A model generated the notes under the pieces. The model worked only from the letters and a program-made list of their open reading frames with translations, did no database searches and was not told the DNA's origin. A DNA stretch of 64,000 nt from Musa acuminata AAA Group (Eukaryota; Streptophyta; Magnoliopsida; Zingiberales; Musaceae). Made by a program: the position numbers and the translations under genes. This document shows positions 55,213 through 64,000 of this stretch, in pieces; within the stretch, counting starts at the first letter, position 1; each line of letters begins with the position of its first letter. The stretch covers positions 9,519,001 through 9,583,000 of the forward strand of contig NC_088327.1 in NCBI RefSeq assembly GCF_036884655.1, in the 5' to 3' direction.

Positions 55213-58200
55213 CTAAGAGAGTTCAGATATCACCCGGTCGCATTTGTCTTCCAATATTTTCACAGCTTCAATGAATAGCTCTTCTGGTGATAAAGCCCCA
55301 GTGGATTCGACAGTAACTGCAGACAATCAAGAAAGATACATTAGATCAAATAACCCAGAAATTAAAAGCATATAATCTTGAAAATAGTTGCAGTGCTTAC
55401 AGATAAAGTGATCTTTAACGCGTCTTAGTTCCACAAGTTCTTCATTTACCCCCCGAATGCATTCTCTGCACAGTGTACAGGCACGCGGGTTCGCTACCAC
55501 TGCCTTCTTTCCACCTGCTGTGAGGCCAAAACATACAACCAGATGAAGAGAAAACACAGAAAACATGATATAAGCTACATCCAAGTGATTGTGTAAGGAA
55601 AAAAAAAACTTGTACAATATCTTGATTCTATGAAGGACAACAGAATTGGGTATAAAAGATGAAATGGATGCATAAAAGATATTAAAGATTGGCAAGTTCA
55701 CTTGGATATGTCCATGGAAACCTAACAGATCCATTCTGCACTTTAGTCAAGCATGATGGTGGCATCAAGTTCCTGCATAAGAGGACTTGGTAGCCAGTGA
55801 ACTTTCTGCTGTTGAATGATATGATGATATCAGAGCACTTGAGTATGCATCAAAAACTAGGTTTTTTTCTCCACCAAAGATCATAATTAGAATACATGAT
55901 AACTACAGCAGACCAGGTATCTTTGTAATCAAGGGAATATGAAGAGAGAGCTACACTCTTGAGTCAGAGGAATAGAGACTCCCATAAACCAAGTGCAAAA
56001 TTGAGACTGGACTAATAAAGGTTACATATTTCAAATTTTAAAAGTCAACTGCGTGGTTAAGAAATAATCATGAAAAAAATTATTAAAGCATAGCAGTTGA
56101 AGGAAAAGTAAGCTCCTTTGGTAGCATGACTGTTCAGTGGCACTGGATAGACAGCTGAATGAGGAGGATGTCGTTAACCAACTAGATAAGACAACACAAC
56201 CAAGATGCATGATCTCTTTTAAGAGAAAACTAAAAGGAGACGGGAGTAACTTCAAAACTCGGTAACAGATTTTCCGGTTGATAGTCATGTAAGTCTTTAA
56301 TTAACCATTCAGAAAGCCCATGTGGCTAATGAACCTAAACAATGCTGAGTCAATCATGTCAGAGGATTAGCCTGAGCCATATATACTAAAGCTGAGCTGA
56401 GTACCATTAAAGATGAGCCAAGAAATATGTTAGTATATATTGCAGCAGAACTGCAGTGCAGGCATGAGGCAACTAAGAGTTACAGCTAACAGGATCAAAA
56501 TTATTGACAATTGAATAATAAAAAAAATGATGTATGAACAACAAATATGAAACATTTTTTTCCCTTATAATTTATGTTCCAGATCACACAGTTCTTGTCC
56601 TCTTTTAAATCTGGTGCCATTGGAAACAGGATAGACTGAACTTATCAAGTCTTCTTTGGTTCCATTAAAGTATTGCAACAACGAATGACTGAAAAGCAAT
56701 CAAAAGCAATCTAGTGTAAAGATAATAGGCAAAGAACTAATAGCATATCTCACCAACAAGAACCCATTACATAAGAATCAAAATTGACAAAAAAAAAAAG
56801 GTAGAGCACTGACCATTTCCGAGGTCTTCAATATCAAAGACATTAACTGGACATTTCTTTACAAGCTTCTCAGCAACATCACCGATGACTTCTTTCAATA
56901 GAGAAACCTAATAGGAAAGATAACTTAATAAGCGTCCATCAATTACAAATGCAAGTCAAAATAAAGAAAAGTTCATTAACCTCGGGAAGCATCCGGTACC
57001 ATGCTGTAGCCACAGGAGACCATTTGGCATGAATTTTGCCAATGCCTTTAACAGCATGAGCTTCAAGCTCGATTGCCTGTAAGCAAGGAGTCATCAGAAA
57101 CAATTCACCTCATTCGTGAAGGTTCTTTAAAGCAAAATAATTCACCTCATTCGTAATTAAAAAAACACAACGTTATCATAAAGATAACAGACAATTCTCA
57201 GCTTTGAAAAATGATCCAAATAAATTTCTAGGAGAAACTACACCAACCGGGAGCTTAACCTTCAAAATGGTAAGTAAAAGATCAATTACCAAACTACTAT
57301 CAGACACAATGGATGTCAGCATAGTTGCATGTGCTTAAACATTGCAATATTTCCAGATCTGGTCTCCAAGTTGCATGGCAAAACACAGCCTTGCATAATC
57401 ATAGCCAAAAGTCATAAAACTATAAGAGTCAGGGAATGTGTAGAAAATAAATCAACCGAAGGGAACACATCAGGTGGTCAAATTATGTTTCAAGACATTG
57501 TGGAAACAAACCACAAATATGATAAAATGCACCAAATTAAGAGGTACAAATCATGAATAACATGTAGATTTCAAAATTCAAAATACAACAAAAATTCTCG
57601 AAATGACAATCGTAATGATTCTGCTCCCTCTCAAAATATTGCTTAACGTCACTTGTGAAACAAAAGGGCAGTATCGTTAAAACAAGCTGGAAAATTTTGA
57701 TGATTATCTTAGCCTCATTAATTTCAGTCATATATATCAGGCAGGTATCTAGTCAAATACCATGTGAAGAGTGTCACAAGCAGTGTGTGAGAATTTATAC
57801 CACCTACAATTTTTTACTCTCAAAGTACCTAAATCAAGATAGAAATGAACCAGTTACCAAGAAGGTCTTTTAACAAATATGAGAGGAACACAAAATAAAT
57901 TTTGGTGAAGTTATGAAATACTTCACTATTAACCCACTTAAGTTATGCATGTTAACTTTTTCACATTCTCAGCCTTGGGAAGGTAATTATACCAGTATAT
58001 GAGGATTGAAAGAAAATACGCAATTTCTTCAACTAGAAAATTAAAACTAACCAAAAAGGTCATAATCAGAGGGCAATTGATGAAATGCTACAAAACTATC
58101 AGCAGGCATCATCTCACTGCCATATTGTACAATATCAATAATTTATCTGAAACATATTTAAACATGGAAGAGAAAAAATTCACGTGCAACAACGATTGGA

Positions 58201-60639
58201 TACTCATCCATAATCAAAATAGTACCTGGCCTGGCCCAAGTTTAGCAATAATGATGTCATCAAACTTCACACCGAGTGGCTTTTTTGAAAATTCTGGCAG
58301 GGAATCTTGAATACAGCTGAATGAGGTATAGCTTTTTGCTTTCGCAGAAATGTCATGGGAATCCATTTGAAGTTCACTGCCATGTGGCAGCCACTTCAAT
58401 TGATCTGACTTAACTGGATAACCAAAACAATTATTATTAGACCTCCAACAGCTAAAGATTGTAATCAACAAAAAACAGGACCAACAATACTTGAAACTTC
58501 AAACACTGTGAAATCTACAAGAGCATAGTACAAAAGATCAGGAACATCCTGAGAAATGTTGAAATCAGAACTATTCAATCTCTAGAGAAGAATAGAACAC
58601 ACAGAAACAAGCCGAAGTGTATGCAGAACACTAGGTGCAGACACAGATCCCACAGTAGGACAACAAATTTTACAGGAACAAGAGAAGTTATAAATTTTAC
58701 ATATGTTCACTAGGCCAACAAAATAATACCTGTAACACGTGGACTGCCTTTTTTACATGACACATCCAACTTATAGACAATAGTATTCCGTTCATTTGGA
58801 GCATCATTTTCTACAAGGAAAAGAAATTCAATACGATTTAAAAAGAGCAGAGATATCCTGAATGCCAAACTGAAAGCATACAGTTACTTATACAAACCTG
58901 AGAGATACTCAAATAGCCTTGGGTCAGCATTAAGTGGAATGAGACCCAGCCTGTGGGCAAGCACCTCATCCGCTACAACGGATGTGTTATTGACCATGAG
59001 GACTTTCTCGATGGCCATTGTAGGAACCTGTAAAATATTATTGGCTACAATCAGATGTTGTTTAGCCTAGACAATTTTTTTAACGCAGATTATTTAATCA
59101 TCAACACCAAGAAACTAAACATGAGCTACATAATATAAATGCTTAATAAATTGGTTGAGATGCCTAAAGAAACAAAAATAAACAAAATAAATGAGTTAAA
59201 AAGTTTCTTGTTAATCTAAGAATATATTCATGTCATTTGTAACAATGGATGTTTTCTGTCACTGTACCTCGGCAATAAGGATCCTCCTGAATGCATTAGC
59301 CAACGAAGCATCAATGCCAATCATATCAAATTCAATCTCGTTGTTAGTAAGCCTGACAACTTTGACCTTAAAGTTCTTGCAGAAACTGTCCACACCCACA
59401 CTATTGTCAACTCCAATCGATGCATAAGCACCAGAGTACTGAATACCTTCTGTCTTCAGATGCAAGTAAAAATTTCCAGAGGCAACAAATATCAGTGATT
59501 CAACAAAATAGGTAATAATCACAAAAATGAACAGGAAAGTAAAATCTAAACTTAAACTCTGAACATATCAAACTTTAATTTATGAATATTATCAATAACA
59601 GGTGCAAGTAACACGAAACTACTTTTGCTAACTTTCTTAAAGATTCAAAAGACATATTCCAAAAAGCCAACTATTAAAAACAAAAAAGTTCTCTGAATTC
59701 CAAGGAACTAGCAACAAAGGAATTGGAAAACTGCAAAATAGAGGGGATCAGGACATGAATAAATACTAAGTATACGAATGAAGCAAAACGTTGAATAAGG
59801 TAAGGTTTAAAGAAAAATTACAAAAAGGCTAAACACCACTAACGAGGATGCAGAATCTAATAAAAGATTTTTTCCTAAAAGCAAAGCAAAGAACATGAAT
59901 CTCATTACCTGGGAGTTTCTTTTCTTTTGCATTTATTTAATCATGCACATATTTTAAGAAAGTTCAAATCCAGGAGCAGAAGGCTAGTAAAAGATCACAA
60001 CTACTGAAAACAAAACTACATGTGGCTAATTTTTCTGCTGGAGTCACGTCAATACAATCGTCAGCAAATTTCAAAATTTATCTGTATTACGCTTTCAGGC
60101 CAGAGGATTTCATTATGTCACACAAGGTTCTATCAGGTAGCTCGGAGAATAAGGGAAAGAACTCCAGGGCATCAAAATATCAGTCAAACATAACATCAAA
60201 TAACATATCTTCCATAAAATTTCACCACTTTAATCGCTTGATATGCTTAACGACGCTGCTCGTTAACTCGTATTATAATAACTTGCTGATATCCGTTTTG
60301 CTCCCAATTGCTGTGCAGCTACCTAAAAGATTTCCTCATCACATGGAATCCCACAAGAATGCCTTTTGCTGTCAAAATTCACGCTATGCAGAGGGAAATA
60401 ACCACTCATCCACCCGCCATAATTGATGAGAACCGTACGGTAAACCAATAAAACACGCGATTGTTCGGCATCGATACAGGGAGATGAACCGAGGGAGTGA
60501 TGGATGTGATTACGGTTGCACTTACATGGATGGGGGCGTCGGCCTTACAGACGACGCGGGTCCGCTGGAGGTGAAGGTGCTCCGGGAGCTGCCCCATCGG
60601 CACGTCTGGCATATCCAGCGCCGACACCTTAGGCGACAT
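55213..60639 (-). CDS. RPAC1: RNA polymerase I and III subunit RPAC1 (AC40)
   Basis: RPAC1 pairs with RPAC2 (AC19) to form the alpha-like platform on which RNA polymerases I and III assemble, in the nucleus. Nine exons join in frame: 60,526-60,639; 59,268-59,453; 58,898-59,027; 58,730-58,810; 58,226-58,413; 56,981-57,076; 56,814-56,907; 55,401-55,517; 55,213-55,316. They give about 369 aa, close to the family length. The alpha motif is in exons 2-3: [18 protein letters not shown], then [15 protein letters not shown] and [20 protein letters not shown]. Exon 6 carries [18 protein letters not shown], typical of the D/AC40 family. Exons 7-8 carry a ferredoxin-like segment with Cys284 in KKCP and Cys310, 313, 316 in CTLCREC. 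I start at the ATG at 60,639: the frame is open further back to about 60,690 but has no other ATG there, and an in-frame stop lies upstream. The exon 2 acceptor (CTGAAG) is weak but is the one that keeps frame. Confidence 0.94.
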
Positions 60640-61406
60640 CGCTCTCTCCGACACCACAACGCCGCGATCGGGCAAAGATGAGGAAGGCAAGTAGTGGAGT
60701 CGGGTTTAGGGTTTTGGCTCCAGCGAGGGCTTCAGAAACCACGCGGACGTCGGATTCGGGTATTGATCAAAGGATCGGATCCGCACCGTGTACAAGTAGC
60801 TGCTTAACAGCATCAATATTATTTTACAAGTTTGCCATTCCCATATATCGTCTGCATTTGTAAAACAATATATTATTTTTAATAAAGAGTTTGAAATCAG
60901 ATCCTAATTATCAGACTTGATATAATATGCATGCATAATTTTAATTTTTACATAAATTTAAATAAAAGCTCGAAAATAAACATATTTTTCCACTGTAAAT
61001 TCACAAGTAGCATGGTTTGAAAATTAATAATAATTTCAACACCAATTGATTTTGATGGTAATACATGCTATTTATTAATTTTTTTGTGAAATAAAAAAAA
61101 TGAATTATCACATCAAAATCAATCAACCCAATAAAGGTAGGTTTTATAGGTCAATGGTCGAACCATAAGTGAATTGATCATACCATATCTTGAACAAAAA
61201 ATATCTATATTTGTTTTGTTTTCTATGTGAAACTAAATCAAAAAACTGTTTTTCTATAAATGCTTAATATTAAATGTGGGAAGTACCGAGTTGAGTGCCA
61301 AATATCAATAGAACAAACACCATAAAATATTAATATTAAGCAATCTACAGTCCCATGAAACATATGAAGATAGAATGCGAAGGCATATGAAGCGAGCGTG
61401 TCATCA
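60640..61406. other. Spacer between RPAC1 start and transporter 3' end
   Basis: Positions 60,640 to about 60,800 are GC-rich and should hold the RPAC1 promoter and leader; 'aaaccctaaacccg' on the coding strand near 60,700 is a telo-box-like motif common upstream of plant translation genes. From 60,820 to 61,300 the DNA is AT-rich with no coding signal. The end near 61,406 should hold the transporter 3' UTR. Confidence 0.5.
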
Positions 61407-64000
61407 TTATTGGAAGGAAGGGCAGCCTTCGGGCACGTAGGATCCCGCGGTAGGGCATCGAGAGAGGGGGCAATGGTCATCGTTATCTCCTCCCCACCAT
61501 GCCACGGAATAAACGTCGTAGTTGTTGAGGCTGAGGAAAGCGAGCACGGCCATGAAGGCCGTCCCGGCATCCAAACCGGCCGATAGCACGTAGGTGTACC
61601 TTCCCCACCAGCTCTTGTACTTGTTGTACACGTAATAGTTGAAGATGATGCCGACGACGAACCAGGAGGTGTAGTTCACCGCGTGGGCGGGCGGCATCAT
61701 GGCCGTCGCTCCGAGGAGCACCGGGAAGTTGATGAGCTTGATCCACTTCTTGTGGGGGAAGAGAAGCGAGAGCAGCCAGACGAAGAACGGCGCCAGCGCC
61801 CCGGCGAGGAAGTAGTAGTTGAGGGACAGGTAGATGCTCTTGGGGCCGAACATGCGCAACGGGCCGACGACTCCCCAGATGATGGAGGCGCTGAAGAAGA
61901 CGGCGTCACTGGGGCACGTCCACGGGCTGCCCTCCGGTAATTTGCTGGTGTCGCAGATGGACGTGATGGTGCCGAGAAGCCACCATGCCGTCCCGAAGTA
62001 AACTGCAGAGGCGACTATGGTTCCCACCAACTGAAGCAACAGTAGTTAGGTTGAGGTTTATGTGCATGTCGTTGAGGTACGATGGAGACTCAACGAACTA
62101 AAGAAAATAGACTAACCTGGGCAAAAAACATGGACTTTGGAGGAATCTTCATGTACAGACCCAACTTGAAGTCGGATAGGAACGTAAGAGCTTGGGTCAT
62201 GCTAATGTATCCATAAGTCTTGAACACCACGTTCGCCAGAGGCTTCCCAGGCATCATGTAACCTATCACCATCTCCGTGATAATATTTAGTCCGGGTGCC
62301 TGCAGCACCAGAGAAACAAAGCAAGTTATACTATATGCAAAGGGATCTATATATATACATGGCAGAGGTGAAGGAACCTGATTGGCGGTGGCAAGAATGA
62401 CACCGATGGGCAATGTGAAAACGAAAGCCATGGCGATCGCAAGGAAGATGCCCCAGTAAGGAAGCTGCAGCTGCTTGCCGAATCCTTCGCAGGTGAGGAT
62501 GGCCAGTGCCGTGACGACGACAAGAATAATATGGAACCACCATTGAGGGACGGCCTCGTAGTTTGCCTTCATTAGTCTCCCATGAATGTCTAGGTAATTA
62601 TCCTGAGCCTTGGTTGCCGTTTGGCGCCATAGTTTCAGGATGTACCTGTGGCAGGTGGAACAAAATGTATGAATGGAGTTCAAGAAAAAGGATATTAACG
62701 TGGTAGCAGAGCAAGCAAGAGACTTACGCGCCATTGAAGAGGAAGACATGGGAGAGTGTGGCAGTCAAGGTGGCAAAACCGAGCCCGTAAGAGATGGCGA
62801 ACATGATGCTGAGACGGATGTCGCTGTACTTCTCGTATTCATGGATGTTCAAGGAGAACGTCTTCTGATCGAGAACACGGTCGAGGTCGTATTTTTTTCC
62901 GAGGACGTCGTACAGGGACGACGTGAACAAAGGGAAGTTCTTAGAGTCGTACGCATTGGACCAGTAGGCGATGGGGACAATGATGTAGGCCAGGGCGATG
63001 AAACCAGCCAATACGTTGAACGTCGCAAACGCTGGCGAAGCCAGGGGACTGCCGAGGAAGCCGGAGATGGTGGACCAGTCGAGGCCGAAAGACCCGACGC
63101 CAAGCCCCCTCATCCCGGAACCGATCTGATGCGCAGTGACGGACTTCTTCCAGATCAGGCAGATCACGGAGATCGCAGTGATAGATGGGAACAACACGTT
63201 GGGAACAACATAGTAGGCGAAGCTGCATGCGATAACTATCAAGAAGAACTGGAATCTTGACACACCACCCTTGGACCTCTTCTCTTCCTCATGTAGTGCT
63301 CTGCACACAACAGAACAGGACTCGATGGGCTGATGTCTAGATATTGGCAATGCATTGCAGAATTACCTGAAGAGGGAGACTTGGACGAGGTTTCCTGGCC
63401 ACCACATATAAGGTGAATCCACCAGGTACTTCCTAAACAATCCAGCCCATCCAAATCCAAGCAACTGAGGTTTAACCGAACGAACACAAGGCGGGAGTCT
63501 TAGACACTTGATAAGATTACTGGTACGAGCGAATAGGATCATGTTCTGAAAGCATGCATGGAATGATATGAACAGAGTAATCCGACCTGGGTTGTTTCCG
63601 ATAGCAGCAACGCTGCGATGATGTTGATGCCGCGATGGTAAAAGGCCCTCATGATGGTGACAATGCCCACTGCGTAGACACCGCCAGCACCGGCGTTAGC
63701 AAAAATGGTGATCAGCACGTGCTCCTTGAGGTTGAACGGCCCAGGGTTCAAGGAGAAAGACCAGTTGCTGAGCGGGATCTTGATCGGTGTAGTGGGCAGG
63801 GTGGCGGCCATCGCCCTGCCGGCGGGGAGCGCTAGAATCTGGACGCACACCGAAGAAAGACTGATCTGGTTCTCCCGGTAGCCCAAGAACTGGTTGACGA
63901 AGGATAGCAGTACGCACGAGGTGAGCCCCAGGGACCATGTTCGAAAGGTCAAGCATGGCTGGCTCGGATCGTCCGTGACCGGAACTGTGAGCCTCACTTC
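61407..64000 (-). CDS. Oligopeptide transporter, OPT family (5' part outside window)
   Basis: A proton-coupled plasma-membrane transporter of the plant OPT clade, moving small peptides, glutathione-type compounds or metal chelates. Six exons are visible and join in frame: 63,587-64,000 (continues beyond the window); 63,367-63,464; 62,728-63,300; 62,378-62,645; 62,117-62,299; 61,407-62,030. They give about 720 residues, so only the hydrophilic N-terminus of a few tens of residues is missing. Landmarks are [12 protein letters not shown] at the left edge of the visible protein, [18 protein letters not shown], the OPT block [37 protein letters not shown] (the usual motif is KIPPR) and [17 protein letters not shown] dozen or more hydrophobic segments fit the multi-spanning fold. 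The C-terminus [16 protein letters not shown] matches OPT ends. Substrate cannot be told from sequence. The neighbouring RPAC1 gene lies on the same strand, about 0.75 kb downstream, and is unrelated. Confidence 0.95.

Noticed and set aside
60640..60690. A longer N-terminus for RPAC1 starting at 60,690
   Set aside because: The codon at 60,690 is TTG and an in-frame stop lies further upstream. The first ATG in frame is at 60,639.

Overview
This window is a stretch of nuclear DNA from a flowering plant. Genes are split by AT-rich introns with GT-AG borders, first exons are often much richer in GC than the rest of the gene, and the space between genes is filled with decayed LTR retrotransposons, short tandem duplications and AT microsatellites. 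The GC-rich first exons suggest a monocot. A Zingiberales genome such as banana would fit, but that placement is inference. I found no bacterial, viral or organellar gene block, no CRISPR array and no tRNA or rRNA gene.

Layout. 0.7-5.6 kb is a retrotransposon graveyard: a Ty3/gypsy relic on the minus strand and a Ty1/copia RNase H relic on the plus strand. 6.4-12.0 kb (minus) is a nine-exon D-aminoacyl-tRNA deacylase of the GEK1 type. 17.0-18.9 kb (minus) is an intronless CPSF6/CFIm68-like RRM protein. 19-26.9 kb is a second gypsy relic, a possible solo LTR and AT-rich DNA. 27.4-34.8 kb (plus) is a thirteen-exon acetoacetyl-CoA thiolase. 37.3-39.9 kb (minus) is a four-exon gene with a SAWADEE-like domain. 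40.4-44.6 kb is AT-rich and holds a degenerate tandem array with a period of about 285 bp. 44.7-50.4 kb (minus) is an eleven-exon Sec14/CRAL-TRIO protein. 50.6-55.2 kb is repeats, with an almost perfect 207-bp tandem duplication and a foldback element. 55.2-60.6 kb (minus) is a nine-exon RPAC1 (AC40), the subunit shared by RNA polymerases I and III. 61.4-64.0 kb (minus) is the 3' part of an oligopeptide transporter gene that continues past the window.

The genes do not form a pathway. They are unrelated housekeeping genes: tRNA quality control, pre-mRNA 3' end processing, mevalonate-pathway entry or fatty-acid metabolism, a possible chromatin reader, lipid transfer, Pol I/III transcription and peptide or metal-chelate transport. 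Exon models were built by hand. In each multi-exon model every internal junction keeps the reading frame, which supports it. The weakest junctions are the first donor of the deacylase and the second acceptor of RPAC1.

The most interesting points are a splice donor that overlaps the thiolase stop codon and could create a C-terminus ending in Ser-Leu-Leu (possible dual cytosol/peroxisome targeting), iron-sulphur-type cysteines retained in RPAC1, a LINE RNase H fossil inside a thiolase intron, and several young or degenerate tandem repeats. I did not find a convincing undescribed biological system.
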